From: Anaerolineae bacterium
GTDB taxonomy: Bacteria; Chloroflexota; Anaerolineae; Promineifilales; Promineifilaceae
Direction: 5' to 3'
DNA length: 64,000 nt
Assembly: GCA_023382655.1 (NCBI GenBank)
Contig: JAHDWK010000014.1
Span: forward strand, 118,822-182,821
In this document: positions 1 to 8,992 of the stretch, in pieces
How the letters are laid out: the number at the start of each line of letters is the position of its first letter
Position numbering within the stretch: the first letter of the stretch is position 1
The notes under the pieces: model-generated
What the model saw: only the letters and a program-made list of their open reading frames with translations
What the model was told of the DNA's origin: nothing
The model's database searches: none
Made by a program: the position numbers and the translations under genes

Positions 1-852
1 GGCGGTAGTTGTTTTGTCGCCCTTCTTTTCGGCCGCTTCAATCGCGGCCGTCAGTTCGCCAAAAAACTCGTACCGCAGCGCTCCTTGCCCAGCCATCACC
101 AATGACTGCACCACATCCTCATCTTCCTGGTTGGCGATGACATGTTGGGCCAATAGCTGCGGTGACAGGCCCCCCTGTTTTTTGGCATCCCGGCTGAGTT
201 TGTGAATGGCAATCTGGCGTTGTTCCAGACGGCGGCCAACGGCCGTTTCCGTCATCAACCGCGCCCGCAAATTCGTCAGCGCCACCGTCTGCTTTTCGTC
301 ATTGGCCTGCGCCGCCGCATCCACAAAACTTTGCAGCATAGCAAAAAAGGTTTCGTCAATTTCCTTGATCCGCTCTTTAATCAGGTAATCCTGTACATCC
401 TGATCAGCCTGGACCAGGGTACGCAGCAGTTCCACCTGTTTTTGCTGGCGTTCAATCATCTCTTTGGTAATGCCTTCCGTTTCCAGCACTTTTTCCATGA
501 ACGTTTGCATGTTGATGATCATTTGTGGTTGCAGGATGTAGGCGCGCCGCTCTTCCGGCGGCAAGCTGTTTAAAGCATCCTGTGTCATCCGGCCGATCAT
601 CTGTTCACGCTGTACCTGATTCAGGTGCAATTCCTGCGGCAGGTAAATCATAAACAGTTCATGGTCGGCGTCATGGTAGGCCAGAATGGAAGACATTTGC
701 CCGCCGGCGCCACAGTTGGGGCAAACGGCCACATTCAGCGAGCCGTTTAGCAAAAGTTGTTTCAATTCCGGGGTACGCCGGGCATCCACCAGTTGGTGAA
801 CTTCCGCCCGGTAGGGCGTGCCGCAGTTGGGGCAGGTGATTTGGGTTATCAT
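1..852 (-). CDS. CpXC domain protein, partial (C-terminus beyond left edge)
   Basis: The reading frame is open from an ATG at 852 to the window edge, about 284 codons, so the 3' end is missing. The N-terminus holds two C-P-N-C-G pairs (ITCPNCGTPYR at about residues 4-14 and VCPNCGAGG at about 43-51), the zinc-ribbon-like signature of the CpXC domain. Behind it lies a long charged helical region, rich in Q, E and K. CpXC proteins are found in Chloroflexota and other environmental bacteria and have no proven function; metal binding is inferred from the cysteines. One ACGGCCGT octamer falls inside the gene. It shares a strand with the downstream kinase and is separated from it by a repeat hairpin. 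Confidence 0.8.
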   Translation of the reverse strand, partial: MITQITCPNCGTPYRAEVHQLVDARRTPELKQLLLNGSLNVAVCPNCGAGGQMSSILAYHDADHELFMIYLPQELHLNQVQREQMIGRMTQDALNSLPPEERRAYILQPQMIINMQTFMEKVLETEGITKEMIERQQKQVELLRTLVQADQDVQDYLIKERIKEIDETFFAMLQSFVDAAAQANDEKQTVALTNLRARLMTETAVGRRLEQRQIAIHKLSRDAKKQGGLSPQLLAQHVIANQEDEDVVQSLVMAGQGALRYEFFGELTAAIEAAEKKGDKTTTA

Positions 853-869
853 TTGGTTCTCCGTTTTTT

Positions 870-920
870 GATGCGTGATGCGTGATGCGTGACCCACTCA
901 ATCACGCATCACGTATCACG
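870..920. repeat. Mirrored heptamer-repeat hairpin
   Basis: The left arm holds three tandem copies of the word TGATGCG (870-892) and the right arm (901-920) holds the reverse complements ATCACGCATCACG and a variant. The loop is about 8 nt. It fills the gap between the CpXC gene and the histidine kinase. It has no U-run, so it is not a standard intrinsic terminator. It belongs to the family of word-repeat hairpins seen at many gaps in this window. Confidence 0.75.
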
Positions 921-923
921 GGT

Positions 924-2519
924 TTAATCACGTGGTAATGAAAAAGTAAACGTCGCACCGGGGCCGTCGGGGTTATTATGGAACCAGATACGGCCGTGAT
1001 GCGCTTCTACAATTGCCTTCGATAAATACAGGCCCAACCCGGTGCCTTCCGCCTTGCGGCTGAGGGCGTTGTCCAGGCGGGCAAACTTTTGAAAAATGCG
1101 GTGCTGCTGGTGGTCGGAAATACCGATACCGCTGTCCCGCACCGAGATGGTGACATGCTGCGGATGCACCTGCCCGCTAATGACAATAGACCCACCATCC
1201 GGCGCATACTTCAGGGCGTTACTCACCAGATTGTTCAGCACCTGTGTCAGTCGCCGTTCGTCGCCCACCACCAGGGGGAAATCTTCGTCAAATTTCAAGA
1301 TAAAACGATGGTTTTTGGCCTGGCTGCTAAATTTGCGGGTCACATTGGTGGCTATTTCCGGCAAAAACACATCATCGCTCATTTCCAGGTTAAACGTACC
1401 GGCTTGCAAACGGGATACTTCCAGCAGACTGTCAATCAGGTCGTTGAGATTATCGGCCTCTTCTTCGATGACGCTCAGGGAATCTTCCACAATTTCGGGC
1501 GACCAGTTAGCGTCCTGACGGCGCAGAGTACCGGCATACCCTTTGATGATGGAGACGGGCGTTTTCAGTTCGTGGCTGACGACGGAGATGAAGGTTTTTT
1601 GTAGCGATTCTTCTTCGCGGTAGCGGGTGAGGTCGCGCACATTGGCGATGATGTCAGTCATACGGCCGTCGCTGTCCATCAGTGGCGCGTAGGTGATGCC
1701 CAGGCTGATGAGGTTGCCTTCCATGGTGGGGTCGTTTTCCTGGTACGGCCGTAACAAATCCCCTTCCACATATAAATGCGCTGCGCCCGGCAAGGGCCAA
1801 CCATTGGCCAGCGCCCCCTGCAAATCCATGGCTGTTTTCAGAGGGCGCCATTGGAAAATCTCATCATGGTGATGACCAATGACGGAGGGAGACGGCCGTC
1901 CCGTCATCCGGCTCAACGCCTGGTTAAACACCGTAATACGCAGCGCCTGGTCCAAAATCATGACGCCATCCGCACTTTGCTCAATAATGGCATCCAACCG
2001 CTGCTTTTCCTGGTTCACCTGCTGGTACAGCCGGGCGTTGCGCACGGCAATGGCCGCCTGCTCGGCAAAACTGCGCAGCAGCATCTTCACATCCTGCGGC
2101 AAGTAATAGGCGCTGCCCGCCAGAAAAACATACACCACGCCTACCGCCTGTTCGCCACTGATCATCGGCAGGCGCACCATTTGCGTCAGCCCCATGCTGG
2201 CGTCACGGCCGATCTTTTGCAGGCGGCGTGTCAATTCCGCTTCCTGCTCGGCACTGTCCAAGTCGTTGGGTAGATCGCGCAGCAGCGGCGCAAAGTGATC
2301 TACCAGGTTCACGGGAATCCCATATACAGCCGCCACCCGCAGCGTCTCCGTCTTGGCGTCACGCAGGGCAATCAATCCGGCCCGCCCGGATACCAGTTCC
2401 ACCGACGACTGCAGAATAATGCGCAGCACATCATGCAAATCCAGCTCGGCCGTCAGTGCCCGCGAGATTGCCAACAGATATTCCCGTTGCAGGATGCGAA
2501 TGTCTACCAGTTGTGCCAT
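924..2519 (-). CDS. GAF-PAS sensor histidine kinase
   Basis: This is a soluble sensor kinase of about 531 residues starting at MAQLVDIRIL. An upstream in-frame ATG at 2561 lies inside a repeat hairpin and is less likely to be used. Domains in order: GAF-like (about 15-165), PAS (about 180-300), HisKA with the phospho-acceptor motif VSHELKTPVSIIKGY (about 310-375) and HATPase with N-, G1- and G2-type boxes (NNLVSNALKYAP, DSGIGI, GTGLGLYLSKAIV). No membrane segment is seen, so it probably senses a cytosolic ligand or redox state. No response regulator is adjacent, so it is an orphan kinase. The signal is unknown. Confidence 0.92.
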   Translation of the reverse strand: MAQLVDIRILQREYLLAISRALTAELDLHDVLRIILQSSVELVSGRAGLIALRDAKTETLRVAAVYGIPVNLVDHFAPLLRDLPNDLDSAEQEAELTRRLQKIGRDASMGLTQMVRLPMISGEQAVGVVYVFLAGSAYYLPQDVKMLLRSFAEQAAIAVRNARLYQQVNQEKQRLDAIIEQSADGVMILDQALRITVFNQALSRMTGRPSPSVIGHHHDEIFQWRPLKTAMDLQGALANGWPLPGAAHLYVEGDLLRPYQENDPTMEGNLISLGITYAPLMDSDGRMTDIIANVRDLTRYREEESLQKTFISVVSHELKTPVSIIKGYAGTLRRQDANWSPEIVEDSLSVIEEEADNLNDLIDSLLEVSRLQAGTFNLEMSDDVFLPEIATNVTRKFSSQAKNHRFILKFDEDFPLVVGDERRLTQVLNNLVSNALKYAPDGGSIVISGQVHPQHVTISVRDSGIGISDHQQHRIFQKFARLDNALSRKAEGTGLGLYLSKAIVEAHHGRIWFHNNPDGPGATFTFSLPRD

Positions 2520-2525
2520 AAAGAT

Positions 2526-2572
2526 GTAATTGAGTAATTGCGTAATTACCCAATTACGCAATTACTTAATTG
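2526..2572. repeat. Mirrored octamer-repeat hairpin (GTAATTGN words)
   Basis: Three tandem GTAATTGN-type words on the left (2526-2548) are followed by mirrored NCAATTAC-type words on the right (2549-2572). The same word builds the larger element at 41074-41143. It lies just upstream of the kinase start, in the divergent gap before the acetyltransferase gene. Confidence 0.8.
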
Positions 2573-2711
2573 CCAGACCGGGAATTGTAACATAGCCCCT
2601 TTCCTGGTGCGACCACGATACTGCCAGTTATTCAGCCAGAAAAGTGTAAAATAATGGGCATATTCGGTGGGGCAGCCTGTATCGGGTTCTGACATGGTGT
2701 GGAGTATTAAG

Positions 2712-4298
2712 ATGACAACAGTGAATGTGCGGCATGTAACTGAAGATGATTTACCGGCAGTACGCGATTTGTTCTACAGAAGCTACGGTGAAGAATACCC
2801 GTACAAGGAGTTTTACAACGATGAATGGTTGAAGCGCAGTATTTACCGGGACAGCTATCTGTTTTTGTTGGCGGAGATTAACGGCCGTGTCGTGGGCACC
2901 GCATCCGTCTACTTTGAAGTCGGCGCTTACTCTGACCTGTGTGGCGAATTTGGCCGGTTGGCCGTAGACCCCGATTTCCGCGACGCCGGCGTGGGCAGCG
3001 CCCTGATGCAGGCCCGGCTGGACTTTGCCACCAAACGGCTGCACTTTGGTCTCTCCGAATGCCGCACCGCCCACGATTACGCCCAACGCATCTCTGAAAA
3101 ATTTGGCCTGCGCCCCATCGGCTTCCTGCCCCAGAAAGTGCTGCTGGACAACCGCGAAAGCCTGGTGATGATGGCCAAAACCTTTGGCCCCGCCCACGAT
3201 TTACGCTCCAACAACCCGCGCGTCATTCCCGAGGCGTTCTCGCTGGGGCAATTGGCCTTGCGCAACCTGGGCTTTCACAACGACATCATTGCCGTCGAAG
3301 ACGCCGACGGCTACCCCATCGGCGATGGCTTTCAGGTGGAGGAACTGTCGGAAACATTATTGCCCTACCTGCTGCGCATTGAACGCGGTCGCCTGTCCCG
3401 TCGCCAGGTTTTTGGCAATTTGCAGTTGAGCTACGGCCTGTTCATGCTGGAATCGCGTAACTCCCGCTACCTGGTAGCGCGCGAAAATGACCGCATTGTG
3501 GGCGCGATTGGTTTCACGCTAGACACCATTGGCCGCAGCATCAAAGTGTTGGAGTTGATAGACCTGCGTGACGATGTGGCCGGGTTTTTGCTCAAGGAAC
3601 TGGATCAATGGGCCAAAAATGTATATGGTGCGGAATATCTGGAAATCACCGTCAGCGCCTATTGGCCGGACATTCAGCGCACCCTGAGCAACCTGGGTTT
3701 TGTGCCGGTGGCTTACTGCCCCTCCTTTGTTTTCCACGAAGTAGAACGGCTGGATACTATCAAAATGGCGAAACTGTATGTGCCGCTGGATATTGATTGG
3801 GCGGTGCTGACGGAACAAAGCCGCGAGATTTTTGATCTGGTGCGCGCCGGTTTTGAAGAGAAACGGTTGGGTATTTCGGTGAATGAGACCACGCGGCAAA
3901 TGGCGATTTTTGCCGGATTGGAAGAAGGGGAACTGGCCAAGATTGCCGGGCTGTGTGCGGTGATGGCGTTTCCGCCGGGCAGCGTGGTGCTGCGCGCCGG
4001 GCAGACCAGCAACATCTTTTACATGATCATGGAAGGCAGCATTGATATTTTGAGTGAAGACAACAGCCGGACATTGGCGCGAATTCACGCCGGGGATTTC
4101 CTGGGAGAGATTTCATTGGTCAGCCAGCAACCGCATGTGGCTACGGCCGTGACCCACACTGCCTGCAAACTGGTAGCCCTGCAACGGGATGACTTTGAAA
4201 ATCTGTGTAACCGCTACCCCCGGCTGGGTCTGAAAGTGATGCGCAACATCGCCATCAACGTCGGCCACAAGCTGCACCTGCGTAATCAGGCCGCGTAA
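2712..4298 (+). CDS. GNAT acetyltransferase fused to a C-terminal cyclic-nucleotide-binding domain
   Basis: The start is MTTVNVRHVT at 2712, preceded by GGAG; a longer in-frame ATG at 2667 lacks this support. Residues about 5-165 form a GNAT domain with the acetyl-CoA loop VDPDFRDAGVGSALM. Residues about 190-370 look like a second, degenerate GNAT domain. Residues about 400-520 are a CAP-type cNMP-binding domain (FPPGSVVLRAGQ, FYMIMEGSIDIL, GDFLGEISLV). In known GNAT-cNMP enzymes of mycobacteria cAMP controls protein lysine acetylation; there the cNMP domain is N-terminal, so the order here is reversed. Substrate and cyclic nucleotide are not determined by the sequence. Confidence 0.88.
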   Translation: MTTVNVRHVTEDDLPAVRDLFYRSYGEEYPYKEFYNDEWLKRSIYRDSYLFLLAEINGRVVGTASVYFEVGAYSDLCGEFGRLAVDPDFRDAGVGSALMQARLDFATKRLHFGLSECRTAHDYAQRISEKFGLRPIGFLPQKVLLDNRESLVMMAKTFGPAHDLRSNNPRVIPEAFSLGQLALRNLGFHNDIIAVEDADGYPIGDGFQVEELSETLLPYLLRIERGRLSRRQVFGNLQLSYGLFMLESRNSRYLVARENDRIVGAIGFTLDTIGRSIKVLELIDLRDDVAGFLLKELDQWAKNVYGAEYLEITVSAYWPDIQRTLSNLGFVPVAYCPSFVFHEVERLDTIKMAKLYVPLDIDWAVLTEQSREIFDLVRAGFEEKRLGISVNETTRQMAIFAGLEEGELAKIAGLCAVMAFPPGSVVLRAGQTSNIFYMIMEGSIDILSEDNSRTLARIHAGDFLGEISLVSQQPHVATAVTHTACKLVALQRDDFENLCNRYPRLGLKVMRNIAINVGHKLHLRNQAA

Positions 4299-4307
4299 GT
4301 GGCTGAC

Positions 4308-4341
4308 AGACCCTAAGGGTTTCAGAAAACCCTTAGGGTCT
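4308..4341. terminator. Bidirectional hairpin between convergent genes
   Basis: A near-perfect inverted repeat (AGACCCTAAGGGTTT at 4308-4322 and its complement at 4327-4341) lies between two convergent stop codons. It lacks a long U-run, so it may act as a weak bidirectional terminator or an mRNA end stabiliser. Confidence 0.6.
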
Positions 4342-4342
4342 A

Positions 4343-6007
4343 CTACGGGCAGATGAGGACAGGCACGGTTAACAGGGGCAGTAGTTGGGCGGTATAACGG
4401 CCGTGCCGCCCCAGCACCACCAGATCACAAGCAGATAGCACGGCCGTGTCTATCTCTCCCTGCACCGTCACAAATTCCGCATTCACTTCGTGCATTTCCA
4501 GGTAAGCACGGGCCAGGGACAGGCTGTTCGGCGAACCGCTCACTACCAGTTGGTTCTGCCACTGCTCGGCCAGATAGGCAGCGGCAAAAAGCGCTGTTTC
4601 CTTTTGTTGGTTCCCCTGTTGAGGTCGGGAAGTAATCAGCAAAACCCGGCTCATAGCGCTTGCCTGGCCGGCCAACAGCAGCACCGGGCGGGTACAATTT
4701 TGCCAGATTTGCGTCACGGCCGTGTCCGCCGCCGTCGTTTTATCCACGATTACCAGGTCGGCCAGCGCCGCCCGGCGTGCCGCCACCTCTGGCAGGCTGC
4801 CTTGTTCGCGCCCCCACACGGCCGTTACATCTGCCGCCGCGCACGCCCCCTCAAACCAGGCGCGGGTCAGGCTCTCGTTTTCCTCGCCCACAAACAGGCC
4901 AATGATACGGCCGTGTTCCCGTTGGGCGATGGTGATGGCCTGCGCCAGCGCCACCTCCTGGCGCGCCGCCTCCTGGCGGCCAGTCAACGGCAGTAAAATT
5001 TCGGCAAAGAGGGCGCGGCTGTAACGATCCAGCAGCCGTTCCTGTGCCCAATCATTGGCCGCCGGTTTCCCTTTCCAGTTGGCCGGGATCATCACGTCCA
5101 GCACTTTTTGCAGGCGGTGGCGGGGTTTCAGGTGGGTGGCAAACTGGGTCACGGCCGTGTTCGGCCGTACCTGCCAGCCCAACTCATTGCGCAACTCTGC
5201 CTGATGCGTCGCCAGCCACAAGTAGAGGTCAGTTTCCGTGCGCCGGGGAAAATCGCGCAAGATGGCCTGTTCCCGAATGGCCTGCACCAACGGCAGGTAC
5301 GCCTCGTCATACCAGCGCGCAAAGGCTTCCGCGTCCGGCAGATCGCGCTCCTCGGCCATCTCCACAAAAAAGCGATGCACCTCCATGTGATTTTCCAGCC
5401 GGTTATATTGGCCCGGCGCCGTCACCCGCAAATCACAACCCGGTCGTAGATCATCCAGCCGGGTATAATCCAGAAACCCGGCATATTCGGCGCGAATGAT
5501 CAATTCATCTGGCTGCACATCGGGCGAAAGCGGCACGCGGGTATGCACTTCGATGACGTTGGCGTGAATGTAGTCCAATCCCAGTCGGCGGGCAATGGAA
5601 ACGCGGTGGTTGCCATCCAGCACAAAATATGCCTCGCCAATCTGGTACACGTCAATGGGCGGCAAATCAGCTACATGCCCGGCGGCGCGCACCCCGGCCC
5701 AGCGTTGGGCGTCGGCATCGTTGCGGGGCAGGAAGGAGCGGGAGAAATCATGGTACCGCCCCACGCTGCCCACAATAGCGGTCACGGGAATTTCCTTCAC
5801 GCCCCGTTCCGAACGGCCGCGTACTTTGAGCATCTCGGCCACTTCGTGGTAGGATAATAATTCCAATGACCGGCCCTGCAAGCGCCCCAACAGCGATTCC
5901 ATCGTTGCCTGCTGCCGCGCCCGCTGAAAATCCTGGAGGGCATTGGCCAACGGCCGTGACCCCACCACGTTTTGGGAAAAAATCTGGTTAGAATTGCCCC
6001 AGTTCAT
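4343..6007 (-). CDS. ParB-like nuclease/CTPase domain fused to universal stress protein domain
   Basis: The protein has 554 residues. Around residues 70-150 there is a ParB/Srx-type fold with the motif VLDGNHRVSIARRLG, which in ParB-like proteins is part of the nucleotide-binding site. Residues about 320-554 resemble tandem universal-stress-protein domains, ending in VVLGRHGRYTAQLL and VPVLICP, close to the USP ATP-binding loop. The combination is known to me only as an uncharacterised architecture. It probably binds nucleotides in the cytosol. It lies 6 bp downstream of the flavoprotein gene on the same strand, so the two are likely co-transcribed. The many ACGGCCGT octamers show it is long resident. 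Confidence 0.8.
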   Translation of the reverse strand: MNWGNSNQIFSQNVVGSRPLANALQDFQRARQQATMESLLGRLQGRSLELLSYHEVAEMLKVRGRSERGVKEIPVTAIVGSVGRYHDFSRSFLPRNDADAQRWAGVRAAGHVADLPPIDVYQIGEAYFVLDGNHRVSIARRLGLDYIHANVIEVHTRVPLSPDVQPDELIIRAEYAGFLDYTRLDDLRPGCDLRVTAPGQYNRLENHMEVHRFFVEMAEERDLPDAEAFARWYDEAYLPLVQAIREQAILRDFPRRTETDLYLWLATHQAELRNELGWQVRPNTAVTQFATHLKPRHRLQKVLDVMIPANWKGKPAANDWAQERLLDRYSRALFAEILLPLTGRQEAARQEVALAQAITIAQREHGRIIGLFVGEENESLTRAWFEGACAAADVTAVWGREQGSLPEVAARRAALADLVIVDKTTAADTAVTQIWQNCTRPVLLLAGQASAMSRVLLITSRPQQGNQQKETALFAAAYLAEQWQNQLVVSGSPNSLSLARAYLEMHEVNAEFVTVQGEIDTAVLSACDLVVLGRHGRYTAQLLPLLTVPVLICP

Positions 6008-6012
6008 CGCCT

Positions 6013-7152
6013 TTATCCTTTCCCGGCAATATGGCGGCTGATCTGTCTGGCTTCGATGCCAATTTCGCGCAACATGCCGTTGGGGGAGATGTAGAAACCA
6101 CAGAAATATAACCCTGGCGCGGTTTCCTGCCCACTGGCCTGGGGCGCGCCGTCCTCGTTCAAGACGCCAGCCACCCCTGGCAGAAACTCATGCACCTGGG
6201 GCCGGTAGCCTGTGCCCAAAATGATGGCGTCAAATGGTTTGATTGTGTTGTCATTGAAGACAACCCCGTTTTCGTTGAACCGGGTGACGCCAGGGTGGAT
6301 GTGGATACGGCCGTTCTTAATCAACTTCACCGTGCCAATATCCAACATCGGAATTTGCCGGTCCTGGCGGATTTGTACATTGGGGCCATAAGGTAGTTTG
6401 GGCAGCCCATACTTCGTCAGGTCGCCAATGGAGGTTTTGAGCATGGGGATGGCCAGCACATCCGCCACTTTCGGCGGAATTTTGTCCAGAACGATGCCGA
6501 TGCTCAGAATGGGAATACCCAGATAATCGCGGGGAATCACATTCACCGGATGGCGCACGGACATACCCACTTCCGCTGCGCCATGTTCCACCAGGTCAAT
6601 GGCCATCTCCCCGGCCGAATTGCCAAAACCGACCACCAACACCCGCTGCCCGGCATAGGGCTGACCATTTTTATAAGCGGAACTATGGATGATGCTGCCG
6701 GAAAACAATTCCTGCCCTGGCCAGGTGGGAATGTGCGGTACACGACTATAGCCGGTGGCGATGACCACGTTTTGCGCCTGGTAACGGCCGTCCTGGGTTT
6801 CCACCTGCCAGCCCCCATTCTGGGGTACAACGGCCTGTACCTCCTGCCCAAATCGCGGCTCTAAGACAAAACGGCGGGCATACTCTTCCAGATAAGCCAC
6901 CACATCCGCCCGCGCCGGGTATTTGGGGCAGCTTTTAGGCATGGGCAAATGGGGCAGTTGGGAGTGTGTGCGGTCGGTGTGCAGGTGCAGCCGGTCATAA
7001 TGGTTGCGCCAGGCCATGCCCACCTGGTTGCTTTTTTCCAGCAGGATAAAAGGAATGTCGCGCTCTTGCAGACACGCTGCCACTGCCAGGCCGGCGGCGC
7101 TGGCCCCAATGATCAGGGTGTTTGTTTGCTTGTTTGGTTCTGTGGTCGTCAT
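6013..7152 (-). CDS. FAD/NAD(P)-dependent flavoprotein monooxygenase-like protein (CzcO/YdhS type)
   Basis: The start is chosen at MTTTEPNKQT; a longer form begins at 7188. An N-terminal FAD Rossmann motif (LIIGASAAGLAVAACL, about 15-30) is followed by a second dinucleotide motif (VLVVGFGNSAGEMA, about 175-190), the spacing typical of class B flavin monooxygenases and related disulfide-reductase-like enzymes. A C-terminal ILGTGYRP motif completes the FAD site. The reaction is probably NAD(P)H-dependent oxidation of a small substrate, which the sequence does not name. It precedes the ParB-USP gene in the same direction and diverges from the cyclase gene. Confidence 0.88.
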   Translation of the reverse strand: MTTTEPNKQTNTLIIGASAAGLAVAACLQERDIPFILLEKSNQVGMAWRNHYDRLHLHTDRTHSQLPHLPMPKSCPKYPARADVVAYLEEYARRFVLEPRFGQEVQAVVPQNGGWQVETQDGRYQAQNVVIATGYSRVPHIPTWPGQELFSGSIIHSSAYKNGQPYAGQRVLVVGFGNSAGEMAIDLVEHGAAEVGMSVRHPVNVIPRDYLGIPILSIGIVLDKIPPKVADVLAIPMLKTSIGDLTKYGLPKLPYGPNVQIRQDRQIPMLDIGTVKLIKNGRIHIHPGVTRFNENGVVFNDNTIKPFDAIILGTGYRPQVHEFLPGVAGVLNEDGAPQASGQETAPGLYFCGFYISPNGMLREIGIEARQISRHIAGKG

Positions 7153-7252
7153 ACAGCCGGAGTATACCGTTAGCTGTGACGGCTTCAAACATTTTGGCCT
7201 GGCCGGACTCTGCCATACAATTGCGCCATATCAAAGCGTGAGGTGAGACAAG

Positions 7253-7900
7253 ATGTTGATTGATGTGAGCCATACCATTGAGGATGGATTGATTACGTAT
7301 AAGGGGCTGCCCGCGCCGGTGGTGTGTGATTTTCTCAGCCGGGAAGCGTCACGGGCGCTGTATGCGCCGGGTACGGAGTTTCACATTGGCAAGATTGAGA
7401 TGGTGGCAAATACGGGCACATACCTGGACTCGCCGTTCCACCGTTTTGCTGATGGCCTGGATATTGCCGACTTGCCGCTGGCGGGGCTGGTGAATCTGGG
7501 GGGGGTGGTGATTCGGGCGAAGGATCACGGCCGTGCCCTCGCCCCCGCGCTCTTTCGGAACCACGACCTGGCAGGCAAAGCCGTCCTCGTCCACACCGGT
7601 TGGGACCAACATTGGCGCAGCGACCAATACTTTGAGGGGCATCCTTTTTTGACGGAGGAGACGGCCGTCTACCTGAAGGAAGCGGGCGCGGCCCTGGTGG
7701 GCATTGATTCGCTGAACATTGACGACACGGCGGACGGCCGTCGGCCCGTCCACACCACCTTGCTGGGCAGCCAGATTCCCATTGTGGAACACCTTTGCCA
7801 CCTGGAACAACTGCCAGATGCGGGTTTCCGCTTTTTTGCCGCGCCGGTCAAGGTGCGCGGCATGGGCACATTCCCCGTGCGGGCTTATGCCATCTGGTAA
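7253..7900 (+). CDS. Cyclase family protein (kynurenine formamidase-like metal hydrolase)
   Basis: The 215-residue length and the N-terminal pattern VSHTIEDGLITYKGLP match the cyclase/kynurenine formamidase family. The metal-site motif appears as TGTYLDSPFHRFADG (about 63-77), which supplies Asp and His ligands. These enzymes hydrolyse amides or lactone-like substrates in the cytosol. A quinone oxidoreductase gene follows after 21 bp, suggesting one transcript. Substrate unknown. Confidence 0.88.
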   Translation: MLIDVSHTIEDGLITYKGLPAPVVCDFLSREASRALYAPGTEFHIGKIEMVANTGTYLDSPFHRFADGLDIADLPLAGLVNLGGVVIRAKDHGRALAPALFRNHDLAGKAVLVHTGWDQHWRSDQYFEGHPFLTEETAVYLKEAGAALVGIDSLNIDDTADGRRPVHTTLLGSQIPIVEHLCHLEQLPDAGFRFFAAPVKVRGMGTFPVRAYAIW

Positions 7901-7921
7901 GCTATATGGAGGAGAAAGCAA

Positions 7922-8899
7922 TTGAAAGCCATTATCTGCCGTGAATGGGGAAAATCAGAATCGTTAACCTTAGCCGAACGGCCGTCGCCGTCGCTCAATC
8001 CAGGCCAGGTACGGATTGGCGTTCATGCCTGTGGTGTTAATTTTGCCGATACGTTGATCATCCAGGGTCTCTATCAGGAAAAGCCGGCGTTTCCGTTTAG
8101 TCCCGGTATGGAAGTAGCCGGGGAAATACTGGAAGTCGGGGAGGGTGTGGCCCATCTGCAATTGGGAGATCGGGTAACAGCTATTACCGGCTATGGCGGG
8201 TATGCCGAGGAGGTGGTGGTAGATGCGCGCACCGTTTTGCCCATTCCGCCGCTGATGGATTTTGTGACCGCCGCCGGTTTTGCCATCACCTATGGCACGT
8301 CGCATATTGCTCTGGCGCACCGCGCCCATTTGCAGCCGGGGGAGGTTTTGCTGGTGCATGGGGCGGCGGGTGGAGTGGGGCTGACGGCCGTGGAAATTGG
8401 CAAACTCCTGGGCGCAACGGTTATCGCCACTGCCAGCACGCCGGAAAAACTGGCACTGGCGCAGCAGTATGGCGCCGACCATCTCATCAATTATCGTCAG
8501 GAAAAGTTCCGCGACCGGGTGAAGGAGATCACCAATGGCAAAGGGGTGGATGTCATTTACGATCCGGTGGGTGGTGATGTGTTTGATGAGTCGGTGCGCT
8601 GCATTGCCTGGGAAGGGCGACTGTTGGTGATTGGGTTTGCGGACGGCCGTATTCCCCAACTGCCGGTTAATCTGGCGCTGGTTAAAAACATGAGCGTCGT
8701 CGGGGTATACTGGGGCGGTTACTCTGTCCGCCAGCCGCGCGTTATCACCGATTCCTTGCGCACCCTGCTCACCTGGTATGCCGAGGGCAAAATTCGGCCC
8801 CACATCTCCCAGACCTACCCGCTGGAGCAGGCCGCCACCGCCCTCAATACCCTGATCACCCGCCAATCCACCGGCAAGGTTGTCTTGACTATTCAGTAA
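7922..8899 (+). CDS. Zinc-free MDR-family NADPH:quinone oxidoreductase
   Basis: Translation starts at TTG 7922, fixed by AGGAG at 7909-7913. The 325-residue protein has the GroES-like fold at the N-terminus (SPGMEVAGEILEVG) and the NADPH-binding motif VHGAAGGVGLTAVEIGKLLGA at about 145-165. It lacks the zinc ligands of alcohol dehydrogenases, as in the quinone oxidoreductase branch. The likely reaction is NADPH-dependent reduction of quinones or enones. It is probably co-transcribed with the cyclase. An 87-bp palindromic repeat follows the stop codon. Confidence 0.9.
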   Translation: MKAIICREWGKSESLTLAERPSPSLNPGQVRIGVHACGVNFADTLIIQGLYQEKPAFPFSPGMEVAGEILEVGEGVAHLQLGDRVTAITGYGGYAEEVVVDARTVLPIPPLMDFVTAAGFAITYGTSHIALAHRAHLQPGEVLLVHGAAGGVGLTAVEIGKLLGATVIATASTPEKLALAQQYGADHLINYRQEKFRDRVKEITNGKGVDVIYDPVGGDVFDESVRCIAWEGRLLVIGFADGRIPQLPVNLALVKNMSVVGVYWGGYSVRQPRVITDSLRTLLTWYAEGKIRPHISQTYPLEQAATALNTLITRQSTGKVVLTIQ

Positions 8900-8900
8900 T

Positions 8901-8987
8901 CTGTCATTCCGAGCGAAGTCTTCGGAGCGAGGAATCTCTACCAATTGATACCATGTAGGGATTCCTCGGAAGATCTCGGAATGACAG
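8901..8987. repeat. 87-bp palindromic interspersed element, copy 1
   Basis: The ends are inverted: CTGTCATTCCGAG on the left and CTCGGAATGACAG on the right, with inner arms around AGCGAGGAATC and GATTCCTCGG. The variable centre is about 20 bp. A second copy of the same length lies at 12519-12605 inside a gene. It has no coding capacity and resembles a REP/MITE-type element. Confidence 0.85.
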
Positions 8988-8992
8988 TTGAC

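Noticed and set aside
870..920. CRISPR array at the tandem-word sites
   Set aside because: Units are 7-9 bp, contiguous and mirrored; there are no spacers and no cas genes.
7970..8944. 324-codon open frame opposite the quinone oxidoreductase
   Set aside because: It mirrors a gene with clear family motifs and a ribosome binding site; its own product has no recognisable motif.
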